A stretch of DNA of 64,000 bases from Ditylenchus dipsaci (taxonomy: Eukaryota > Nematoda > Chromadorea > Rhabditida > Anguinidae). Shown here piece after piece: positions 11,845 through 22,100 of the stretch (within the stretch, counting starts at the first letter, position 1; the number at the start of each line of letters is the position of its first letter). The stretch covers positions 1-64,000 of the forward strand of contig SADC01000241.1 in the NCBI GenBank assembly GCA_004194705.1, given 5' to 3'. The notes beneath the pieces were generated by a model, which was not told where the DNA came from, ran no database searches, and worked only from the letters and a program-made list of their open reading frames with translations. The translations under genes were made by a program, and so were the position numbers.

Positions 11845-12162
11845 AAACCAAGTGGTCGTCCACTTGGAGCAAAAAATTTTTTTACGTTTTTCATGTTTCT
11901 AAACCTGTTTTTCTGAACTAATTCGGGCATGCTGAAGATGGTTTGATAGTGGTAAAATGCGTTTTGTCAGGTATTTTTTAAGTTTTGGTAAAATCGACTT
12001 TTGGTAAAATCAATTATTGCCCAATGCTCAAAAAATATTATACAAAACCTTATTTTACTATATCAAACCATCTTCAACATGCCCAAATCAGTCCAGAAAA
12101 CAGGTTTTGGAACATGAAAAACGTAAAAAAAATTTGCACCAAGTGGACGACCACTTGGTTTG
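11845..12162. mobile_element. CCAAGTGGTCG foldback element
   Basis: AACCAAGTGGTCGTCCACTTGG at the left and CCAAGTGGACGACCACTTGG at the right, with inner arms CATGCTGAAGATGGTTTGAT / ATCAAACCATCTTCAACATG. It lies within a wider pair of arms (GATCCACACTTTTCAAATTC at 11774 against its complement near 12210-12235). Confidence 0.84.
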
Positions 12163-12239
12163 GCAGTTTCAGACTGAAAATTGAAGTTCCCGCAAAAATT
12201 TTCAAAATGCGTGAATTTGAAAAGTGTGGATCAATTCGT

Positions 12240-12350
12240 GTGTGGAAATTTTCGAAATTTTCGGTTCGTTACCCGAACCGGTAACCGAAAAACCGAAACG
12301 AAAATTTTCGGTTTCGGATAAAAAACCGAAAACGTTTACCCGAACCACCA
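12240..12350. repeat. CCGAAA-type short repeat
   Basis: Repeated ACCCGAACCG, ACCGAAAAACCGAAACG and TTTTCGGTTTCGG units in both orientations. No unit of fixed length is evident. Confidence 0.55.
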
Positions 12351-12407
12351 ACCCTAGATTTCACCTACTTAAATCCCGAAAGCCGGGCTAGGTACCCTAA
12401 AGCGCGT

Positions 12408-12620
12408 CCCCAATGAGTGCAATGTAGAGTGCGATGTAAATTGCAAAAAAACGGCTGTAGATTTTTTTCTCGGCCGAACTTTTTTTTCTGTTAGTACTAT
12501 TTTGTAGCCGAGATGCAGGGCTACGCAATAAAAAATATTCAGCCACATATCGCTGAAAATTTTTTGATAAAAATGCGTTTATTCGCACTCTACATCGCAC
12601 TCTACACTGCACTCATTTAG
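12408..12620. repeat. Foldback with GAGTGCGATGTA arms
   Basis: AATGAGTGCAATGTAGAGTGCGATGTA at the left and GCACTCTACATCGCACTCTACACTGCACTCATT at the right. The 13-base unit AGTGCNATGTAG is repeated within each arm. Confidence 0.78.
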
Positions 12621-12819
12621 TGAGATGGTACCAACAGAAAAGAAGTTCGGCCAAGAAAAAATCTACAGCCGTTCCCGCCTAAACAAGTAAAAAAACAATC
12701 GCTCACTCATCGCTCACTCTTCTAAAAATTCAAAACAGATCAAATTTTTGACTTGATATTGCATATGAAACACGATTCGACAGGGCCAACGAAAAATTCA
12801 CCAACTCGAACAGCAACTA

Positions 12820-13120
12820 CCCAGGTGGGTATCGTGGGTAAATAGATATGAATGTTTACCAGAAGGGTAAGTAGGTAGGCCTGTATGGTGGGTGGGTATA
12901 ACATTGGGTGGGTATAAGCACCAGTAGGGTGGTTATGTAGACCTGAAGAGAGGATAGGTGAAAAAAATGGAGTCTTTGATGATTTCTATGTACATACATA
13001 TGAGTAAGAACAAGGATAAATTTGACCTTTATAACAAGGCGTTCCAAGAAAGAATGTTCAAAAAAAAGATAGACATGAATAAAGAAATTTTTCGAACTCA
13101 TTTTTTCAAAAAACTCAAAT
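12820..13120. repeat. GGTGGGTATAA short repeat tract
   Basis: Degenerate copies of GGTGGGTATAACATTGG between 12825 and 12960. Nothing gene-like follows up to about 13600. Confidence 0.4.
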
Positions 13121-13644
13121 TCCCAAACTCATCTTGATGAAAACGGGATATTTTTAAAAAAAGCTCCTGAAAACGGCAAATGACAAAAACGGACATTTTT
13201 GAAACTGGCGCTTTTTGAAAAAAATAATGCCGAAAATCAATACAGCCCTAAGCAATGCTCAAGCAAATTTTGTATTTTACTGTGTTCGATAATTTTACCG
13301 TGTGTGAGGTTTGTGCGTCTTTGATTTTTCGCTTCTAGCTAGTGTGGGGCTTAGAAGTGTGAGGAAAAAACATAGCGAAAAATTATAAACATTTTTTCTT
13401 AAAAAGGAACGAGGACAAGAATCTGAGCAAAACCCTAGAGTGAGATGGAGCTCAAGCCCCAAAATAAGATTTCTTTGCTCGTACCAACGCTTTTTGTACT
13501 TCTTCTTAAAAATCTCGGAGCCGTCCACAGTGGACTGTGTTGGATAATGTCTAATAAGAATATTTAAGTCTAATAACGGGTGAAAATAAGTTCGTAATGG
13601 ATTTTCAATGCCATATTTCTTATTACTTTTATTATCATATCTCT

Positions 13645-14215
13645 TATCTATTGATACCATTTTGTAGCCTTGAATTCCTCTTTCAAATGCCAGATGCCTT
13701 TAGCTTGATTATCGTGGATAAGTCACCATTTGGGTCCAAACACTTGTCTGGTCGTTTAAGAAGAATACCAGCGCTTTCATCACTTTACTGGTCAAATTTT
13801 ATGTGAATTTGATAATCACGACAAAAAATTTGCACCATGTTGTAGCGCAGCTCAGGAGCTACAAAACCCATGTTACAGAATGATTTTGAAAATTCAGTGT
13901 TGAGATATGGCATTTTGAAAAAAACCGATTTCTTGAAAAATGAGCGATATGTAAGTTTTTGCCAATTTTCGAATTTTGGTCATTTTCAAGAAATTGGTCT
14001 TTTTTCAAAATACCATATCTCAACACTGAAATTTCAAAAATCATTCTGTAACATGGGTTTTGTAGCTCCTGAGCTGCGCTACAACTTGGTGCAAATTTTT
14101 TGTCGTGATTATCAAAATTCAATATAACATTTGACCAGTTAAAGTGATGAAAGCGCTATGCCATTTAAAGAGGAGATGCAGGGCTACAAAATAGTATCAA
14201 TAGACTAGAAAGTTG
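13645..14215. repeat. Foldback with TTTTGTAGCC ends
   Basis: The left arm (CATTTTGTAGCCTTGAATTC ... GCTCAGGAGCTACAAAACCC) pairs with the right arm up to GGGCTACAAAATAGTATCAATAG at 14182-14207. A second copy of the same element lies at 23860-24370. ORFs in both strands mirror each other and are not genes. Confidence 0.82.
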
Positions 14216-14399
14216 GGATGCCGCGATGCGGCATATAAGCTGGCGCCGATAGTGCGTTGGAACATGCTTTTCGGGTTTTTGAAATTCTTGCATTGAGTAG
14301 ATCCCAATACTTTGATATAAGCACCCAAAAACAGCTAACTGAACACATTAGTAGAGTGACACCACATTTGACCTCTGTCTAGGGACCCCCTAACAGGCC

Positions 14400-15040
14400 A
14401 CCTTCGTTATCAGACTACTTACTCATCTAACCACACGACCACCTACGTAGCCTACCATCTACCTAGCCTATATGGCTACCAGCCCACCTGCCTTATTACT
14501 GGCCATCTACCCACCCTACCTGGAAACCTACTTACCTCACCTGGTCACCTAGCTCCCTACCAGCCTACCTGGCTACCCTACTGGCCCTTACCCACTCTAC
14601 CTGGCCACCTACATACCCTAGCTGGCCACCTACCTAACCGACCGGCCATCTATCTATTCTATCAGCCCACCTGGCTACTCTACTGGCCATCTACCCACTC
14701 CACTTGGCCATATATACGTACCCTATACAGCCACCTTCTTACGCTACTGGCCATCCACCTACCATGACCGGCCACCTACAACCATACCTGGTCACGTACC
14801 TAACCTATTAGGCCAACCACATGCTCCACAGGCCACCTAGATACCCTGCCAGGACACCTGTCTACCATACTTGGCCACATACTTACCTTACCAGCCAACC
14901 TACGTACCATACTGACTATTAACTACCCTGCCTGGCCACTTACATACCTTACCCGGCTACTCACCTACCCAGCCAGGCACCTACCTGCCTACCTTGCCAC
15001 TTACATATCCCACCAGGGCACTACTAATCATATACTTAGC
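14400..15040 (+). repeat. Minisatellite, TACCNGGCCACCTAC unit
   Basis: About 640 bp of degenerate units of roughly 20-30 bases built on CTACCTGGCCACCTACNTACC. A second array of the same unit lies at 15960-16240; the flank after both reads CTAATCCTTTCGAGACAAA. Confidence 0.85.
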
Positions 15041-15049
15041 TGACTAATC

Positions 15050-15345
15050 CTTTCGAGACAAAATAATAATGCATGATTACTAAAAGATTTGAACCTGTGA
15101 ACTTAACTTGGTCCTGCAAAGAAACTGAAATCCGTCGAAAAATGCCTTGGTCCCCCCTATGGTTTTTGGCTAAATTTGATTTGGCCATAACTTTTTTTTC
15201 ACTCGACCAATCCCAACTTTTAAGAGTTTTCCAAAGGAAACCGACCACGCTGAGTCGAATGGTGTTAACAGAATTTTGATACGATCAGTGGAACACCCCA
15301 AACATTTTTTGTGACGGACAACGAAAATGGCCCATATAGTAAGAG
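15050..15345 (+). repeat. Spacer copy with satellite-related block
   Basis: Carries CCTTGGTCCCCCCTATGGTTTTTGGC, a 'ggccataactttttt' stretch and CCGACCACGCTGAGTCGAATGGT. The same order recurs at 16245-16500, and the last box also recurs in the satellite at 16540-17110. Confidence 0.75.
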
Positions 15346-15399
15346 TGACTAGAAAGCGCCTATGCGGCAGATGCCGCATTGCCCAGTTTTTGTACATGG

Positions 15400-15960
15400 T
15401 TTGAGACTTGCGCTGGTGGTTTGGGCCGGTATTGATTGTTGGTTGAGTGTGCCAACGTGGTTCGGGCCCTATATTCATGATTTGGGTGAGCCGACGTGGT
15501 TTGGGCCCTTCCTGGTGTCTTTGGCCCGGTATTGGTGGTTTGGGACCCCTTCACGTAGTTGAGCCCCATGTTCCTGGTTGGGTGAGCGCACCGGCCCGTT
15601 ATTGGTGATTTTTGACCGATATGGGTGGTTTGGGCTCGATATTGGAGTTTTGAGCCCGATATGTTGGTTTGGGCCCGATTGGTGGTTTGGGCCCGGTAAT
15701 GGTAGTTTGGGTGAGCCTTAGTGATTTGGGCCCTTCCTGGTAGTTGAGACCGATATTGATGGTTGGGTTGCAACGTCGTTCGGACCCCATACTCCTGGTG
15801 GCGGTGCCCACGTTGTTTAAGCCTCTTATTGGTGGTTTGAGACCGATATGGTGGTTTGGACCCGGTTTAAGTGTTTTGGGTGAGCCCACGTGGTTTGAGC
15901 CTGATACCGGTGGTTGGCGCCGATATTACAGGTTCGGCCCATACGTACTTGGAATCACTA
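15400..15960 (+). repeat. Minisatellite, GGTGGTTTGGGCCCGATATT unit
   Basis: Degenerate units of roughly 20-27 bases (GTGGTTTGGGCCC(G)ATAT, alternating with GTGAGCCNACGTGGTTTGG). The open frames here on both strands (up to 137 codons) come from the repeat and lack start context, splice signals or known domains. Confidence 0.82.
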
Positions 15961-16500
15961 TGGTTCTGCCTACTGGTGTACCCTACCAGGTACCTTTGAC
16001 CGGTATCTTTGCGTACCCCTACCAGGCCACTTACGTACCCTATCCGGCCACTTACCTACCCACCCAGGCCTCCTAGGTACCTTATCAGCCAACCCACCTT
16101 CGCCTACCAGACCACCTACATACCGTACCAAGCCGCTAACCTAGCCTACCAGGCCACATACTTACTCTACCAGGCCACCTACAGACCCTACCTGGACACT
16201 TACATACAATACAGGCCGCCTACTAACCATAAATACACTAACTAATCCTTTCGAGACAAATAATTATGCATGCTACCACCAGGATTTGAACCATTTTGCA
16301 TGCCTTGGTCCCCAAGGAAATCCGAAAATTACCTAAAAATGCCTTGGTCCCCCCTGTGGTTTTTGGCAACTTTCAAGTGGCCATAACTTTTTTCACACGG
16401 TCGACCCAACTTTTGATAATTTTTTCAGACAGTAAATCGACCACGCTGAATCGAATGGTGCAATCAGATTTTCGATAGGATCAGTGGAACACCCCTAATA
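15960..16500 (+). repeat. Second copy of minisatellite plus flank
   Basis: 15960-16240 repeats the TACCAGGCCACCTAC minisatellite, and 16245-16500 repeats the flank found at 15050-15345. The order array-flank-array-flank implies an old tandem duplication of about 1.2 kb, with the GGTTTGGGCCC array between. Confidence 0.72.
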
Positions 16501-16539
16501 TTTTTTTTTTAAATTACATTGTGACGCACAGACAGACAA

Positions 16540-17110
16540 CAGATCCAGCGCTATAGTAAAGGGGGATGTCAAGTTTCAGGAGGCTATAACTTTTCTAAAG
16601 ATGACATACCTCAATTCTGATAATTTTTTCGTTTGTCAAACCGACCACGCTGAGTCGAATGGTATCAATAGAATTTCGATACGATGAGCGGAACATACCT
16701 AAACATTAATTTGTGACATACAGAATCCAGCGCTTTAGTATAGGGGGATGTGTCAAGTTTCAGGAGGCTATAACTTTTTCTAAAGATGACATACCTCAAT
16801 TCTGATAATTTTTTCGTTTGTCAAACCGACCACGCTGAGTCGAATGGTATCAATAGAATTTCGATACGATGAGCGGAACATACCTAAACATTAATTTGTG
16901 ACATACAGAATCCAGCGCTTTAGTATAGGGGGATGTGTCAAGTTTCAGGAGGCTATAACTTTTTCTAAAGATGACATACCTCAATTTGATAATTTTTTCG
17001 TTTGTCAAACCGACCACGCTGAGTCGAATGGTATCAATAGAATTTCGATACGATGAGCGGAACATACCTAAACATTAATTTGTGACATACAGAATCCAGC
17101 GCTTTAGTAT
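16540..17110 (+). repeat. Tandem satellite, about 185 bp unit, three copies
   Basis: The block starting AATCCAGCGCTTTAGTATAGG recurs at about 16540, 16722, 16908 and 17092. Units 2 and 3 are almost identical, with unit 1 slightly diverged. Each holds CAGGAGGCTATAAC, GACATACCTCAATT and CCGACCACGCTGAGTCGAATGG. Confidence 0.92.
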
Positions 17111-17259
17111 AGGGGATAAGAGATATGATAATAAAAGTAATAAGAAATATGGCATTGAAAATCCATTACGTACTTATTTCCACCCGTTAATATTTTATCA
17201 TGTTTACTGCGATCAGTGAAAAGTGAGTTATAGGGGGCTACGAACTTTGTGAACAACGG

Positions 17260-18905
17260 CTGTAACCATAGTTGGGGTCAACTTTTAGGGTCAACTTTTT
17301 CTTAAATTCAAAAAATGTCAATATTTTTCTCATTATTTTTTTTCGATATTTATGACCCTAGGCAACTTTTTAAGGGCGACGGTGAATTCATCCTCAACCA
17401 ATTCATCCTCGGTGAATTCATCCTCGGTGAATTCATCCTCTAGCGAATTCATCCTCCGGTGAATTCATCCTCGGTGAATTCATCCTCCTTTTTGTCTTGA
17501 CAGGAATATAGTTGTTATAATTTTTAAACTTAGGTGAAAGGGTTTTGTTCACCCCAAATGGTCCCAAACCATCCGAAGCCACCCCAAACCACTCAAAAAC
17601 ACCTTAAACATTTCGAATGGTCTTACCCATCCAAAACCAACTCAAACCTCTTAAAACAACCTCAAACCAGCTAAAAGTGAATTTAACGCCATAAAATGGC
17701 TCTGAATCACACAAGTGCGGCCTTAATCACTAAAAACCCGATTTTAGCATACCAAAAATTTTATGCTGAAAATTGTTTGATAATACCAAATAATACCAAC
17801 CACTCAATTTACGAACATTTACCAAACGAACCAAGTGGTCGTCCACTTGGATGAATTTTTTTTACGTTTTCGCGTCCCGAAACATTTTTTTCACTAGCAA
17901 CCTCTACATCACCCCTGAGAATCCATGCACCAAACCAAGTGGTCGACCACTTGGATCAAAAAAATTTTTACGTTTTCGGGTTCCAAATTAATTTTTTGCG
18001 CTAATTCGAGCATGCTGAAGATGGTTTGACAGAGGTAAAATTACATTTTATGAATAAATTTTTGAGTTATTGGTAATTCTTGATTTATCAAAATCAATCG
18101 TTAGCGATAAATCGAAAATTTCTTGATAAACGTGATTTTACCATTGTCAAACCATCTTCAGCATGCTCTAATTAGTGCAGAATTTTTTTTTGGAACTCTA
18201 AAAAAGTAAAAAAAAAATTTGATCCAAGTGGTCGACCACCTGGTTTACGACCACTTGGTATAAATTGGGGAGGGGTTGCTGTCACCGAGGTTACTAGTTC
18301 GAGTCCCATTAAGTGTAAACATTTTTTTGCTTACATTTTTAGGCTATCCAGGTGGACACCCACCTGACTAGGAGTTATATACCCAGGAATTTTGGTTAGG
18401 GTGGTCAATTCTTAGCCCTTGTTTGGTCCCGACATCAATAAGGGTGCTCTCTGAGGTGCCCCACAAAATGAGGGTGCTCTCTTAATATATAAAATCAGGT
18501 CTTTAAACATATTCTGCCAGGACAAAAAGGAGGATGAATTCACCGAGGATGAATTAGTTAGAGGATGAATTCACCGAGGATGAATTGGTTGAGGATGAAT
18601 TCACCTAGAGCCCTTTTTAAGCTGTACACGAAAAAATAGGCAGTTTTTCCGACTGATTTTAAAAAATCCGACACAGAAAATCGGTGAGTAAAAAAAGTTG
18701 AGGGTCAACTAGGATCAACTTAGGGTCAACTTTTGCTAAAATTTTGTAGAGACAGGATTTTGAATTTCTGTTAAAACTATTTCGTAGAGCTGAAAAAGTT
18801 GAGAGGGGGTCATGAATATCAGATTTGGCACTTTCCCATTAAAAAATTGATTTTTAGCAATTTTGACAGAAGTTGACCCCAAAAAGTTGAGGGGTCAACT
18901 GAACT
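17260..18905. repeat. Multi-shell nested foldback, about 1.6 kb
   Basis: Outer shell: GGGTCAACTTTTAGGGTCAACTT at 17275-17300 against its complement near 18700-18735 and 18890. Next shell: GGTGAATTCATCCTC units (17390-17488) against GAGGATGAATTCACC units (18530-18607). Inner shell: the CCAAGTGGTCG element at 17829-18258. No gene is present. Confidence 0.82.
17829..18258. mobile_element. CCAAGTGGTCG foldback element
   Basis: Two CCAAGTGGTCGNCCACTTGG palindromes on the left (17829 and 17936) and matching ones on the right. Inner arms GAGCATGCTGAAGATGGTTTG / CAAACCATCTTCAGCATGCTC pair exactly. Confidence 0.84.
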
Positions 18906-19148
18906 ACCACTATTAGCCAAGACCGAAGCAGAAAAATCTGTAAAACTGGTGCTAGTTGAATAAACGCAATAAATAGCTTTTAAAAATTTACGTTGCTCTG
19001 ATATGCAGACGCTCCAAGCAGGAGGGTCGGCTCTATTGTTGTCGGGTTGTTTTAGAAAAATAGGGTAAGTTAATTTTTTATTTTGACCTTCTTGTTCAAT
19101 TTTTTATTCATTTGCCTCCCTGCGACATTCCACTGCTCAACAACAATT

Positions 19149-22100
19149 CTACAATAATTTTAATAGTTTATTTGGGCACGGATGTTTAAGGCACTGCGCC
19201 ACCATTCTTCTTAGCTGCCCATTCTCGTGAAGTTCAAACAGATCGGAGGAGCCTAAATCCAATTTTTGTTTAGAGAAATATATGGTCTACTTTAGCTGAA
19301 CCTCCAATATATTGTCCACACACGAAGATATATGGGAAGGTAATGGCATTGGTGAGGTACTGCAGGTCCACCTGCAATTGCTGTTGCCAAGGCTCATTTC
19401 CTGATAGCTCAAGGAAGTGGGCTAAAAATTGAAATAAAATAAAGCTGGTAGTGTACAAAATCTCTAAAAAATTGTCATAAAATTAGTTTGGGAAACCAAA
19501 GAAATGGTAAGCATTCGAGAAATGGGCGAAAATCGTTCCATTCAACCATCAAATTTACTCCAGAAGCCCCAAAAACATTGCGCTATTTCTTTGTTAAAAT
19601 TAATAATACAGTCGACGCTGCCAATACATACACCCCAAAAGTTCGTTCCCGCCTAGGGTCGACACTTTTTAGCCCCATTTTCAAATTTTTTCCATTTCTG
19701 TTTCGACAGTCTGGTCGCAAATATCGCAAGGATTCCGATTTTGCGATCATTTTTGCAGAAAACAATGATTTCGACATTTAAAAAGCAAAAACTCTCATTA
19801 ACATACACCGAAATCCAAAATAGGTGTATTTATGTATTTATGTATTTAATGTATTTTAATGGGAGTTTTTGCTTTTTAAATGTCAAAATCATTGTTTTCT
19901 GCAAAAATGATCGGCAAAATCGGAATCCTTGCAATATTTGCGACCAGACTGTCGAAACAGAAATGGAAAAAATTTGAAAAAATGGGGTTAAAAAAAGTGT
20001 CGGACCCTAGGCGGGAACGAACTTTTGGGGTGTATGTTATTGGCAGCGTCGACTGTAATGAAAAAAACTACGAAAAGCTATATTTGACCAACTGCGAACC
20101 ACCAACCTCTGACATCAGGTAGTGAAGTGCCAAAAGATGTTTGGCCTTTGACAGGGTATGCAATCGTTTAGAGTGCTGTATAAAACAAATTTTAGCAATC
20201 ATCAAAAAGAAGGATATTGCTTAACTTACTAAATCATGATTGGATAGCTACTTATCTGTTAGGAAATAAACACATGTTAACTGTGAGAAGTTAAATGTTG
20301 CAGTTGGATTACCTGTTTCTCGAGATAACCAGCATATGGAGAGGCAGGAGCCCCTCCTCCCATGTTGGTTAACGCACCGTAACCACCTGCCGTCGCTGTG
20401 GGATAGATAGGCTGAATATTTTTATAAATTAGATGTGCTTGTAATGATAGAAAAAATGTGTCAAGACTTTTGTTATAATTTAAAAAAGCACAAATGTTAT
20501 TACTGTAAGCTACAGTCACAAAATTACAGTCTGTAACGCCTTTTTTATATGCAAAAAGAGGAATGGCCTGAACCGGGATCGAACCGGTGACATTTAGATC
20601 TTCAGTCTAACGCTCTCCCAACTGAGCTATCAAGCCCATTAAAGAGGTGTGTGCTAGTGTGCACCATTAAAATATGTTACAAAAAGCTCAAAAACATTTT
20701 GCCTTGACTGTAAATTAAATAAATTATAACTTCATGTTAATTTTTGTTTCTACCAGTTAATATAATTTTATTTCTACCAGTAAACAACGATGGCACCTTT
20801 CAACTTATGTCCTCAGAGAGCAATAAGATTGCGCAATAATTTTGGCATGCACGCACGGTAAAAAGAATTGTAGTAGGAGACTAAGCCAAAATAGTAATGC
20901 TCGTTCACGGATTGCGACTTAAACTGAACTTAGACTGAAACTAAAGGGTGTCGATAGAGTTCTTTCAAAATTTAAGAAATATACACATAAAACATTAGAT
21001 GAATATGAGAGATGGTCGGTGGTGAAAGAAAACATGCAAAGCAACGCTCTAAAGCTGTTTTCGACCGTCGAAGATATAAAACAATCAATAAAAATTGTCT
21101 AAGTCTCAGTCTATCTCACTTCGTGAACACCTTAGACCCAGACTAAGACTTAAAGGGTTTCATGTAGGCGAAAAAGTCTCAGTCTAAGTCGCAGTCCGTG
21201 AACGAGCCATAAAGAAAAAAAGGGTCCTAGTCAGAAGTTTCGCAGTTTGGCCAGACCCATAGTTGCACGGACGTCGGCGCCGCTAGTCCAAATGGCGCCG
21301 GCGCCGGGCGCCGACCAGACAATTTATAATTCAGCACTTTCAACCATTAAGTGCATGACAAGTACTCAAATTACGTTACGCATTACGCAAAAAAATTCCA
21401 AATCATCCACCTGCTGTTCCTGAGGCTGCAACAGCGAACCGTAGGCCCCTGGCCTCCCATGTTCCACTGCATCTCAGGCATTTCCACACCCCATTATAGT
21501 TAGTGCCAGACCAGTAGCCACTGCCATATGAGTCTCCAGCCATAGAGGAGCCTGTTTTGCTTGGCGAAGACATTTGAAAGGAGTGGAGTTGCTGACTTTG
21601 CTTGCTTGGGGCCCCTGAAACTGGTTGATTTGAACCAAAAAATGTTTCAACAAATGGAATTAGGTTACCTGATGCGTAGTATCTGGCTGCTCCAATGCTA
21701 GAGCCATACCCTCCACCAGCTGCAACTGCTGCTGTCCTAGCCCTAGAAAAGTACTTAGGCAATGGCTGTGCTTGGTAAAGTGGAGCTGCACTGGCTGCAC
21801 GGTCCACTCTTACTGATATTTCCTGCAAGTAGGTTGTAGGAAATAAATTGATCACAAATGTTGATAGAAACAGTTTTGAAAGAATTAGGCTGTTAAAATA
21901 CGACAAATTTTGTTACCGTATTCTGTCTAATGAGCTCCCGAATACCGTTTTTACTCTAATTTAAGCCCGGGTTGAAATTTTTCAACCCCCCTTTTTGATG
22001 GGCTTAAATTAAAGGGGTTAAAATTGGGGGGGGGGAGCCTTAAATTATTCAACCCCATTGATCCTAACAAAAGTCAACAAACAAAAACCCTTTATTCCGC

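Noticed and set aside
15360..15773. 137-codon open frame on the minus strand, with overlapping frames on both strands
   Set aside because: Produced by the GGTTTGGGCCC minisatellite. All frames are open because the unit lacks stops.
14400..16245. Repetitive structural protein gene (YLPYQAT-like translation)
   Set aside because: The frame is broken often by drift, unit lengths vary and are not multiples of three, and there are no splice or start signals.
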